The translations under genes were made by a program, and so were the position numbers. Below, piece after piece: positions 1 to 10,295 of a stretch of DNA of 64,000 nucleotides. Origin of the DNA: Poa pratensis (taxonomy: Eukaryota > Streptophyta > Magnoliopsida > Poales > Poaceae); NCBI GenBank assembly GCA_947311845.1, contig CAMZMU010000111.1, positions 23,597,023 through 23,661,022 on the forward strand. Reading direction: 5' to 3'. A model generated the notes under the pieces. The model was not told where the DNA came from. It did not search any database and saw only the letters and a program-made list of their open reading frames with translations. Positions within the stretch are counted from its first letter, which is position 1. Each line of letters opens with the position of its first letter.

Positions 1-110
1 TGTTTCTTAGTGCACCTATGATGAGCATCACTAATTCTATACCAAGCATCTTTAAAACTTTCTCCACCTTGTTGCTTAAACGTACGAACTTCAACTTCAG
101 GACTACTCAT
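1..110 (-). CDS. Gag N-terminus of element F (partial)
   Basis: On the minus strand an ATG at 110-108 opens a frame that runs without a stop to the window edge (36 codons). It begins MSSPEVEVRTFKQQ and continues with a WYRISDAHHRCTKK stretch. This resembles the gag start of Sabrina-like gypsy retrotransposons of wheat and barley, where Gag forms the particle core. It lies just downstream of the primer-binding site and 5' LTR of the same element, in the same orientation. The rest of the element, including any pol genes and the 3' LTR, is outside the window. The family name is from recognition by eye. Confidence 0.6.
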   Translation of the reverse strand, partial: MSSPEVEVRTFKQQGGESFKDAWYRISDAHHRCTKK

Positions 111-316
111 TTTAGCAATAATAAAAGATTAACAAGGCAAAACCGAAATAAACAAAATAAAACAAGTAACTAATTTTTTTGTGTTTTTGATATATAGCAA
201 ACAAGACAGAAAATAAAATAAAGCAAGACAATAAACAAAGTAAAGAGATTGGGTGTGAGAGACTCCCCTTGCAGCAGCAACTAGAATTCCCCGGCAACGG
301 CGCCAGAAAATGTGCT
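111..316 (-). other. Leader of element F with tRNA-Asp primer-binding site
   Basis: The untranslated leader lies between the LTR and gag. The plus-strand text at 288-305 equals the 3' end of plant tRNA-Asp, ending CAACGGCGCCA, so on the minus strand it is a primer-binding site for minus-strand DNA synthesis. It is 11 bases from the LTR edge at 317. The same site and spacing recur in elements A and B. Confidence 0.75.
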
Positions 317-1917
317 TGATGCGCGTAAAGTCACACGTCAGTTGGGAACCCCAAGAGGAAGGTATGATGAGCACAACAGCAAGTTTTCCCTCAGTAAGAA
401 ACCAAGGTTTAATCGAACCAGTAGGAAATCTCGAAGCTACGAAGGTTGTTGGTGCAGGAATGTAGTGCGGCGCAACACCAGGGACTCCGGTGCCAACGTG
501 GAACCTGCACAACACAATCAAATCACTTTGCCCCAACTTAACAGTGAGGTTGTCAATCTCACCGGCTTGCTGAAAACAAAGAGTTAAACGTATGGTGTGG
601 AAAATGATGTTTGTTTACAGAGAATGAAAGAGAACAATGATTGCAGTAGGTTGTATTTCAGATGTAAAAGAATGGACCGGGGTCCACAGTTCACTAGTGG
701 TGTCTCTCCAATAAGATAAATAACATGCTGGGTAAACAAATTACAGCTGGGCAATTGACAAATAGAGAAGGCATAACAATGCACATACATATCATGATGA
801 CTACTATGAGATTTACTTAGGGCATTACGACAAAATACATAGACCGCCATCCAGCATGCATCTATGCCTAAAAAGTCCACCTTCGGGTTAGCATCCGCAC
901 CCCTTCCAGTATTAAGTTGCAAGCAACAGACAATTGCATTAAGTACTGTGCGTAATGTAAACAATACAAATATCCTTAGACAAAGCATCATTAGGTTATC
1001 CCTAGTGGCAACAGCACATCCACAACCTTAGAACTTTCTGTCACTGTCCCAGATTCAATGGAGGCATGAACCCACTATCTAGCATAAATACCCCCTCTTG
1101 GAGTTACAAGTATCAACTTGGCCAGAGCCTCTACTAGCAACGGAGAGCATGCAAGATCATAAACAACACATATAAGATAGATCTATAATCAACTTGACAT
1201 AGTATTCAATATTCATCGGATCCCAGCAAACACAACATGTAGCATTACATAAAGATGATCTTGATCATGATAGGCAGCTCACAAGATCTAAACATGGAAG
1301 TACAAGTGGAGAAGACAACCATCTAGCTACTGCTATGGACCCGTAGTCCAAAGATGAACTACTCACGCATCAGTCCGGAGGCGGGCATGGTGATGTAGAG
1401 CCCTCCGGTGATGATTCCCCTCTCCGGCAGGGTGCCGGAGGAGAACTTCTGAACCCCCCGAGTTAGGGTCGACGGCGGCGGCGTCTCTGTATCTGTTCTG
1501 GAAAATTGGCTCTCGGTACTAGGGTTTTCAGGGACGAAGGAATAAATAGGCGAAGGGGCAGCGTCGGTGGCCGAGGGGGGCCACCACACCACGTGGCGGC
1601 GCGGCAGAGGGGCCCGCCGCGCCGGGCTATGGTGTGGCCCCCCTGCTGCCCGTCCTCGACTCCTCTTCGGACTTCTGGAATACTCCGGGGAAAATAAGAT
1701 ATTGGGCTTTTGTTTCGTCCGATTCCGAGAATATTTGCAGAAGTACTTTTCTGGAAACAAAAACAGCAGAAAACAGGAACTGGCGCTTCGGCATCTTGTT
1801 AATAGGTTAGTTCCAGAAAATGCATAAAAACATTATAAAGTGTGAATAAAACATGTAGGTATTGTCATAAAACTAGCATGGAACGTAAGAAATTATAGAT
1901 ACGTTGGAGACGTATCA
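317..1917 (-). mobile_element. 5' LTR of gypsy element F (Sabrina-like)
   Basis: A complete 1,601-bp LTR read on the minus strand. It starts TGATACGTCTCCAACGTATC at 1917 and ends GCATCA at 317, directly followed by the primer-binding site. It sits inside the coding region of HLH copy 1: gene sequence begins at 1918 (GCGTG, the expected 5-bp target duplication). The partner end lies left of the window, so the duplication cannot be confirmed. The short open frames inside are not genes. Confidence 0.88.
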
Positions 1918-2121
1918 GCGTGCGACTCGGCCCGCGTCCTCGCGAGGGCGATGGTGAGGAAGAGGGCGAGGGTGTTGAAAGAGCTCGTGCCCGGAGCGGA
2001 GGGGCTGGAGGATGAGTGCACGTTGCTGGGTGAAACTCTGGACTATGCCGTGTGTCTCAAAGCTCAGGTCGATGTAATGCAGCTTCTGGTGAGAGTTCTT
2101 CAAGCGGCAAAGGCGCCATAG
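1918..2121 (+). pseudogene. IBH1-like HLH gene copy 1, 3' part only
   Basis: These 204 bp encode the last ~67 residues of the protein intact in copy 2 (18318-18836). The frame is open and closes with TAG at 2119-2121. The HLH is preserved: helix 1 around RVLARAMVRKRARVL, a loop around PGAEGLEDE, and helix 2 ending in VLQAAKAP. Differences from copy 2 are mostly substitutions. The 5' part is missing because an LTR retrotransposon entered the coding region at 1917/1918; it should lie beyond the left edge. The gene cannot make its normal product, although the HLH itself has no stop or frameshift, so disruption looks recent. A Harbinger-like element also sits 111 bp after the stop. Confidence 0.85.
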
Positions 2122-2232
2122 CAATAAGTCGATTAATTCTCTTGTCTAGCTTCTTTTGCGTGTACGGAGTTCGTGGAGATGAAGCTTGTAAGGTATCGAG
2201 CCTTTTGATCTCCCATCAGATCGGCGGTGTGA
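2122..2232 (+). other. 3' flank of HLH copy 1, first part
   Basis: This matches the sequence after copy 2 (from 18837) and after copy 3 (from 57961), including the shared GGAGTTCGTGGAGATGAAGC stretch. It stops at the transposon end at 2233 and resumes at 15790. Confidence 0.8.
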
Positions 2233-2562
2233 GAGCATCCCCACTCGCGGCGCCCAAATGGGCGCCCAAAGGCTGTCCGGACAGGTCGTTTGGGCGCCGT
2301 CCGGACTACTTGGCGCATTTGGGCGCCCTCACTCCCCACTCGCGGCGTCCAAATCGCCCGGCCCAAAGTTTTTTTTTTCCCGAACAAGGTTTTACAAATT
2401 CGAATATGCCGCCAAGGTTTTGCGAATTCGAATTACAGACGGGCTGTTTTAGCCACAAATCGAGAGTTCTGTGCCACCAAAAATTCGCCGGGAGATGTCG
2501 TTGCCCGGCGTCTGCTTGTCGCCACCGCCGTCGCCGCCGCCGATCTAGATGTTGTCACCGGG

Positions 2563-3443
2563 CTAGGGCACGTAGCCATAGCCGGGCTGGGTCATGTCGG
2601 GGTCATCGTCGATCATGTCAGGGTCATCGTCGACCTGGCCGTCTGCGCCGTGGCCCTGGTTGCCGCCGTTCTCAGGCGGAACGAGTCCAAGCTCTTGCAG
2701 GATCGCGGCGCGATACATGTTGTGCGCCGCCCTCGCCAGCGGGTCCATGTTGGAGACGTCGGCCGTCAAGATCATGAAGTCCTGACTCCTCTTCTTGACG
2801 GCGGCTTTCTTCTGCTCGAGGTTGATCTTGACGTCGGCCTTCTGCATCAAGGTCGCCCACCTTGCGTTGTTCTCCTCGCGCCTCAAGCTCGAGTTGGAGC
2901 AAACATCGGCGAGGACCTTGTCGATGGCCGACTGCACTCTGTCCGTCTTTTCCGCCGCTGCCAAGGCCGCTTTCGCCTTCTTGTTCCCGATTGGCCGCCC
3001 CTCCGAGTTTTGGGGATCGGCGTTGAGGTCGGCGCGGCCGTTCTTGTTCAAAGTCCGCCGGTGCGCCTTCCATTTCTCACAATTTGGAGAAGCTTATAGC
3101 AATGCATCCACTTGAAGTCTTTATGCTTGTTGAGGGTTTTATACAACACAAGGGCGTCGATGATCTACAACAAAGCAAGACGACGACGATCACAATTGGC
3201 CAAAGCAACAACACAACAAGGGGATCGCAAGCCGGCGGTCACCTGATCTGCCGGTCCCTTCCCTCATTCCTGCCGATCGACGATATTGTCATGGCAGCCG
3301 TGGAACTTGTTGACGAGGCGTTGGACGATGCGCCACCTATGCTCGATGGCGCCTTGGGCACGCACCATGCTTACCTTGTAGAAGTCCTTGGTGAACCGGC
3401 GCTCGTCGAACTCGTCCTTGATCCGGGACCAGTAGGCGGTGCT
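2563..3443 (-). pseudogene. Transposon accessory protein, 3' part (NAM-associated domain)
   Basis: This is the downstream half of the Harbinger-like element's gene, separated from its 5' half (14482-15445) by element A. From 3443 leftward it encodes YWSRIKDEFDERRFTKDF and then HRWRIVQRLVNKFHG, typical of the plant Myb/SANT-like family. A noncoding gap, probably an intron, follows. Then comes a long frame (to 2563) with the NAM-associated C-terminal pattern: KKAKAALAAAEK, ARWATLMQKADVKI, a Lys/Arg stretch and an acidic DDDPDM tail. Such proteins are often mis-annotated as glutathione S-transferase T3-like. Function in transposition is inferred from family association. The retrotransposon interrupts the gene. 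Confidence 0.6.
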
Positions 3444-6424
3444 TGATGACCCACAAGTATAGGGGATCGCAACAGTTTTCGAGGGAAGTAAAACCTAAAT
3501 TTATTGATTCGACACAAGGGGAGCCAAAGAATATTTATAAGCCTTGACAGATGAATTGTCAGTTCAGCTAGACCTGAAAGTAGACTTGCTCGACACAGTT
3601 TATCAGTAGCAACAGTTTTATGACAGTAGTAGTAGTGAAATAATAGCAGCAGTAAAATAAAGACAGCAGTAATAATTGCAGTAGACAGCAGGATTAAAAT
3701 ACCGTAGGCATAGCGATGGATGAACGGGCGTTGAATGGATAAAATAATTCATGAAATAGTCATACATAGGGCAATTGCAGATAAATGATAATAAGGTATC
3801 TAAGTAATAATCAATCATAGGCATGTGTTCCGTATTTAGTCGTACGTGCTCGTAATGAGAAAGTTGCACAACATTTTTTGTCCTACCAGCCCGTTTGCAG
3901 CGGGGCCTCAAGGGAAACTACTGGTAATTAAGGTGCTCCTTTTAATAAAGCACCGAAGCAAAGCATTAACACTCCGTGAACACACGTGATCCTCACGTCA
4001 CAACCATCCCCTCCGGTTATCCCAATTTCTGTCACTTTGGGGCCTCGGGTTCCGGACAGTGACGTGTGTATACAACTCATAGATATGATCCAAAACAATA
4101 ATTATTCTCATGATTCAATAACATGTTCAGATCTGAGATCAAGGCACTCGGGCCCTAAGTGTCAAGCATTAAGCATAACAAGTTGCAACAATGACATAAA
4201 GTACTACCGATGGATACTAGGCACCATGCCCTAACAAATCTCACAACTATTACATGAATGATCTCATCCAATCCCTACCATCCCCTCAGCCTACAGCGGG
4301 GAATTACTCACACATGGATGGGGGAATCATGGTTGGTCGATGGAGAAGCGGCGGTGATGATGATGGCGATGATCTCCTCCAATTCCCCGTCCCGGCAGGT
4401 GATGCAAGACGTACTTGCTCGTTGGGAGACCCCAAGAGGAAGGTTTGATGTAATTTAGCAGCAAGTTTTCCCTCAGTATGAAACCAAGGTTTATCGAACC
4501 AGTAGGAGTAACGATTCTTCAGAAGGTTGTTGGCGGCTCGCACGGCGCAACACGATCACCAACGTGGAACCTGCACACAACACAATCAAACTACTTTGCC
4601 CCAACGAAACAGTGAGGTTGTCAATCTCACCGGCTTGCTGAAAACAAAGGATTAAACGTCTCGTGTGAAAAATGAGTATTAAGTTGCAGCGAATGAAAAA
4701 GGAACAGTTTGCAGTTTGTGGTTTAATCAGTTTAAAGGAATTGGACCGGGGTCCACAGTTCACTAGTGGTGTCTCTCCATAAAGATATCTAACATGTTGG
4801 GTAAACAAATTACAGCTGGGCAATTGACAAATAGTGAGCGCATGACAATGCAAATACATGGCATGATGATTACTATGATATTTAATTGGGCATGAGGACA
4901 AGATACATAGACCGTTATCCAACAGCGTCTATGACTAATAATCCACCGCCGGGTTGTCATCCGAGTTCCCCGTTGGTATTAAGTTGCAAGCAACGGATAA
5001 TCGCATTAAGTAAAGCGCGTAATGTAAACAAACACATATGCCCGTGGACATAGCATCGTTAGGTTGTCCCTAGTGGCAACAGCACATCCATAATCTTAGA
5101 ACTTTCTGTCACTGTCCCAGATTTAACGGAGGCATGAACCCACTATCTAGCATAAATACTCCCTCTTGGAGTCACAAGCATCTACTTGGCCAAAGCATCT
5201 ACTAGCAACGGAGAGCATGCAAGATCATAAATAACATAGGGCATAGATTGATAATCAACTTGACATAATATTCAATATTCATCGGATCCCAGCAAACACA
5301 ACATGCAGCATTACAATAATATGACCTTGATCATGTAGGGCAGCTCACAAGATCTAAACATGATGGCACAAATAGGAGAGACAACCATCTAGCTACTGCT
5401 ATGGACCCGTAGTCCAAAGATGAACTACTCACGCATCACCTCGGAGGCAGGCATGGCGATGAAGAAGCCTCCGGTGACGATTCGCCTCTCCGGCAGGGTG
5501 CCGAGAAGAGGTTCTGAACCCTCCCGAGCTAGGGTTGACGGCGGCGGCGTCTCTGGAACTTTTCATGGATAATGGCTCGGGCACTTAGGGTTTTCGCGTC
5601 GGGGGGAATAAGTAGCCGAAAGGGCGGCGGCTGGAGGCACCCGTGGGGCCCACACCACCCCAGTGCGCGCCAGGGGGGACCCGCGCCCTGGGTGCGTGTG
5701 GGGCCCACGTGGCCCTCCTCTGCTGCTTCTTCGCTCCATCAGGTGTGTTCTGATAAAATAGCATCCCCCGTGAAGTTTCGTCCAATTCCGAGAATATTTC
5801 CAGACTAGCTTTTCTGGAATACAAAAACAGCAGAAAACAGGAACTGGCGCTTCGGCATCTTGTTAATAGGTTAGTCCCGGAAAATGTATAAAAGTGACAT
5901 AAAGTAGATGCAAAACATGTAACAATTGGTATAAAACAAGCATGGAACATAAAAAATTATGGATACGTTGGAGACGTATCAGCAGGGTGCCAGAACGGAG
6001 TTTCTGGTCCCCGAAATAGGTTTTCGATGGCGGCGGAGCTCTGGAAGTTTTCTGAAAAAAGCGTCGATCCCCCGAAGTTTTTAGGTCAGAGGCTTTAAGT
6101 AGTCCAAAGGGGAGCGTCGGGGGCCACACAGGGTGGCCACACCACCCTGGGCGCGGCCAAGGCCCCCGCGCCCTGGGTGCGTGTGGTGCCCCTGTGCACC
6201 CTCTTTGCTTCGTCTTCTGGCTCCGTGGGTCTTCTGGAAAAATAGAATTTCTGGAATTTTTCTGGAATTTTCCTAAAACTTTGACTTTCTGCACAAAAAC
6301 AAGACACCAAGGCAATTCTGCTGAAAACAGCGTTAGTCCGTGTTAGTTGCATTCAAATCACACAAATTAGAGGAAAAACAATAGCAAAAGTGTTCGGAAA
6401 AGTAGATACGTTTTGGACGTATCA
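3444..6424 (-). repeat. 3' LTR of element A, interrupted by a solo LTR
   Basis: The LTR begins at 6424 (TGATACGTCC) and ends at 3444. It is interrupted at 4399 by a solo LTR plus a 5-bp duplication. Net length is 1,394 bp, equal to the other LTR. The GC-rich central part near 6110-6200 corresponds to the region upstream of the transcript start in related LTRs. Confidence 0.88.
4400..5981 (-). mobile_element. Solo LTR, Sabrina-like
   Basis: A 1,582-bp LTR, minus orientation, starting TGATACGTCTCCAACGTATC at 5981 and ending at 4400 (TTGCATCA). It is flanked by GCAGG at 4395-4399 and 5982-5986. There is no internal region, primer-binding site or partner LTR, so it is the product of LTR-LTR recombination. 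It resembles the LTR of element F along most of its length. Confidence 0.88.
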
Positions 6425-6442
6425 ACTCCCCCCAAGCTTAGC
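6425..6442 (-). other. Polypurine tract of element A
   Basis: On the minus strand AAGCTTGGGGGGAGT abuts the 3' LTR start. This is the expected priming site for plus-strand DNA. An almost identical tract recurs internally at 8371-8386. Confidence 0.75.
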
Positions 6443-8599
6443 TTATTGCTTGTCCTCAAGCAATTCAGTTAACAACTGAGTGCGATAAAAGAAACTTTTA
6501 CGAACACATTTGCTTCATATGATGTATACATACCTACTATATGATCAATACTTAGGCAATTCATAATAGGAACCATGCAAATAATGACACCTAGTAGTTA
6601 TGCAAATCATGAAAAGATACCAAAGTACTAAGAATGAATAACATAGCATACATCTATCCACAAGAATTGCAATGTTCGTAAAAAGATATGACAAAGTGGT
6701 ATCTCGCTTGCCTTTATTTGAAGGGCAAAACATAAATGCCAAGGCACCTCTGAAGTTCAAGTGAAGACTAGATATAAAGATATCAAAGATAAGAGTATCA
6801 TAGTTATGCCTCAATTAATCGTATTCTGGGACAAGCACATTACACTAAGAACGACAGTTATGCTCTCGAAGAAGTGCTCAAAGAAAGGATGGTGACTCAA
6901 CATAAAAATAAAAGATTGGCCCTTCGCAGAGGGAAGCAGGGATTAACACGTGCTAGAGCTTTTTATTTTAAAACAGAGGTAAAAATGTTTTGAGAGGTGT
7001 TTGTTAATTGTCAACGAATGGTAGCGGGTGAAACAGTATTCTACCTGTCAAACGGACTTTTAAGAGCGGCTCCCATGAAGGACGTTATTTCTACCAGCAA
7101 GGCAGATCATCCCTCTTTCTCTTTGGTTTACACACAGGTATTTCACTGTTTGTCATTGCTTACTGATGAATCAGGGCAAAAGTGTGAAGAGAATTAAGCG
7201 TTAAAGTTGTAATTAATTGGGACTGGGCACCCCGTTGCCAGCTCTTTTTGCAAAATTAGGATAAGCGGATGTATATGCCGCTAGTCCAGGTGTAAAAGTC
7301 CATTTGACAAATAGAATAAAGAATAACCACACTAATTCCTCATGAGCTAGTAAACATTGACACAAAAAGGGAAATATTTTGAAGGTTTTAAAGGTAGCAC
7401 ATGCAAATTTACTTGGAATGGCTTGAAATACCATGCATAGGAATTTTTGGTGGACTCTTTGGGATAACTTGGTTTAAAGGATTTGGATGCACGAGCAGCA
7501 TTCCCGCTCAGTACAAGTGAAGGCTAGCAATAGACTGGGAAGCGACAACCACGAGAGCGATAACGGTCATAATCATGCTTGCGACAAAATAAAATTAACG
7601 GAGGCATAAAGATGATACTAAAACTCTGAGGCAAAATAGATCATCAAGGCTTAATTGACTTTTATTTTTCAGTCATAACATGTGTGAGCATGTGCCAAGT
7701 CGAATCAAGTGAATTATTCAGAGGAGGATACCATCCTGCCATACCGTTTTACGAATAGAACAATGCATGTAATATCTATATGACATGTTATTCACTATTA
7801 GCAATTTGGTACTGACCATAAGAAGACATGAACTACTAAGCAATCATTAAATAACATAACCACTACCATGATAGCTAAGCATGTTCACATGAGTAGGTAT
7901 ATTTACAAAAATGAAAAACAAATAGAGTTCATACCAGCCTTTTACCACATCCGATTGTCGTAATCGTCATTATTGCTTTTCACTTGTGTGGCTTGAATGA
8001 TGTGAAATGATAACCAAGCCCAAGTGGAACCACGGAAATTTTCGAACTCCTGAAACAACTATACAAAACAGCAGAAGAACAACAAATATTTTTGGGTTTT
8101 CGAATTAAAGCAAGCATAGAAAGAAACAAGCAAACAAAGCAAAATCTTTTTGGATTTTTGAATAACAAACCGAAATGAAAAATAAAGTAAACTAGCACTA
8201 CAAATTCAAAAGCAAGAGAAATAAAGGAAATATTTTTGGTCTTTTGGTGTTTTGCGAAAATAAATGGATACAAGAAACAAAAGAAAAAGAAAAGAAACAA
8301 ACTAAAACATGGATATACAAAGTACCGACATGATATGAATATGATAAAATGAGTGAACTTGTCGGCATACCTCCCCCCAAGCTTAGGCTTTTGGCCTAAG
8401 TGGGAGACAATCATCCCATGGCCCAGAACTCCATCCAGGCGGATCATACCTAGCGTGATCATAATCAGGATCCTGTGAAGAAGAAGGGCCTGAAGCTCCA
8501 TAATCAGGATACTGGTATGAAGAGCTCGTAGTGTCGAAGGGCTGAATGAAGTCCTCCTCAGGACCCTTCCCTCACTATCCGCATGAAGGCCATGCTCCT
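6443..8599 (-). other. Noncoding 3' internal region of element A
   Basis: About 2.1 kb between the ORF1-like remnant and the 3' polypurine tract. It is AT-rich with no convincing gene. It aligns throughout with 25187-27400 of element B with small indels. A second polypurine-like tract lies at 8371-8386. Confidence 0.7.
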
Positions 8600-9514
8600 C
8601 CATGTATGCATCAAGGTCACCCTCCGAGAATGACCATCCTTGCCTGACATCAAGGTTAAACAAAAGAGGCGCAGGCAAACAGACTATGCGTTCATAGATT
8701 TTAGTTCTCCACCTACTTCTTAACAAAAACCAATTCATAGGATAGATTATCAATGGTGGACCAGCGGAAACAAATTGGTGGCTAATCATAGAGTTAAGAT
8801 CAAGTCTTTCAATGGGAAGCTGAATATCAAAATGATGTGGTCCTACACCATGCATGGCTAATAAACGAGAAGCAATGAGACCACCACAAACCCCTCCTTT
8901 TTCACGGTTAGTGGAGAGACGAAATGCAATCATAGCTCCCAAGTTATAAGTTCTATCACATTTAAGGCAGCAGAAAGAAATGCCAAATCATAAACAGATA
9001 ATTTACTTGCATTCTTCCTAGCTAGAACACATTTGCTAATGTAGTAGGCAAAATATCGAATAGATGGGAGTTGGATGTTTCGAATTTTACCATCCTCGGC
9101 TGTAAAACTCTCCCTTGGCAAATCTCTGAGTAAGGTCTTGTAAATGCTTTGGTTGACCTCTAATCCTCTCATGAGATCCCCAATGTGGTACCTTAATAGC
9201 TGCACAAAAATCATGAAGAGACAAATCTACAGCTTTATTGTAGATATTATAATGAACCATGGGGTAGGCAAATTCCAACTAAATCTAAAACTTTGAACCA
9301 CCGACATAGTCAGCTTTACATATTGATGTGGTTCATCAGCAACAAAGTGTTCCAACCCTGCATTAGAGATTAGAGTGTTGAAATCTTGCAAGATTCCTGC
9401 AGCATTCATAAACTCATGGCATGGATAAATAGAGGGAAACACAGAGTCTTCACGGTTGACTCCCATGACCTCTGATACTTCCAATTCTTCATAATTAAGT
9501 TGGTTTCCATCCAT
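8600..9514 (-). pseudogene. Athila ORF1-like protein, degenerate (element A)
   Basis: An ATG at 9514 opens a frame beginning MDGNQLNYEELEVSE, followed by SIYPCHEFMNAAGI and DEPHQYVKLTMSVVQSF. The similarity continues across at least two frame changes (near 9280 and 9210-8940) with QLPSIRYFAYYISKCVLARKNASK and a CGGLIASRLL region. The same arrangement is better preserved in element B (28276-27761). This resembles the Athila ORF-1 / putative plant transposon protein family, whose function is unknown. It occupies the place where pol would be expected. Family assignment is by recognition of pattern only. Confidence 0.5.
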
Positions 9515-10295
9515 CTTCCTTTTCTGAAATTTTAAACAAACCTCATAAAAATGATTTTGGAGTGATTAATTCAAGGGAAACACTAGGGAGACTTGCTAGA
9601 GGACTAAACATGCATCAAAACTATTAATCTAAACAAGAACAAGCATGCAAGCTCTAATAACATGTCACCTACAGTACCAAAATGCCAAAGATATACAACT
9701 AAACAAAATTCTATTTGGATAATCGGAGGAGTCACATACCGGAGAGCAATTGATCCAAATTTCAGCAGCAAAGATGGGCTGAGCAAGTAGATCGAAAAAT
9801 CTCGAGCAAGAGCAGCAAGAACACGAGTTTGAGCAATGGTGGTGTGTTGGTCGGGAGAGAGAAAGGAGTGGGAGAGAGAGTGAGTGGAGGGCCAGGTGGA
9901 CCCCACACCAGGGCAGGGCGCGGCCTGCCCTCCGCGCCGTGGGGCGTGTGGTGGCCTGGTGGGTCCCCCTGGTCATCCTCTGGTACTCCCACGTTCCTCT
10001 TTAAAAACTAGGACTTGTAGAATTTTTTCAGAATTTTTTGAAAACTTTTATTTCTGACATTTTCTGGGTGCTTTAAACAATGAAAACTAGACAAAATGAA
10101 TTTATGTAAAGACCAAGCATTACTTAACTTTGCAAATTACAGTAGCAAAACAGTAGGTAAAACAAAAGGAGAAAGAAAAATGTTGTTTAGCAATTTTATG
10201 CATGTAAAACATATTTGTTAACAAGGTTGATCAAGTCTTGCCACCAAATACATTTTATATGACATAAAAGAATTAAACCACATTGAACAATCATG
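9515..10295 (-). other. Spacer between gag-protease and ORF1-like gene (element A)
   Basis: Noncoding, partly GC-rich at 9890-9990. It aligns with 28277-29086 in element B. No gene is visible. Confidence 0.6.

Noticed and set aside
2052..2777. 241-codon plus-strand frame
   Set aside because: It runs from the HLH copy 1 end across the transposon terminus and antisense to the NAM-associated region; Arg-rich artefact.
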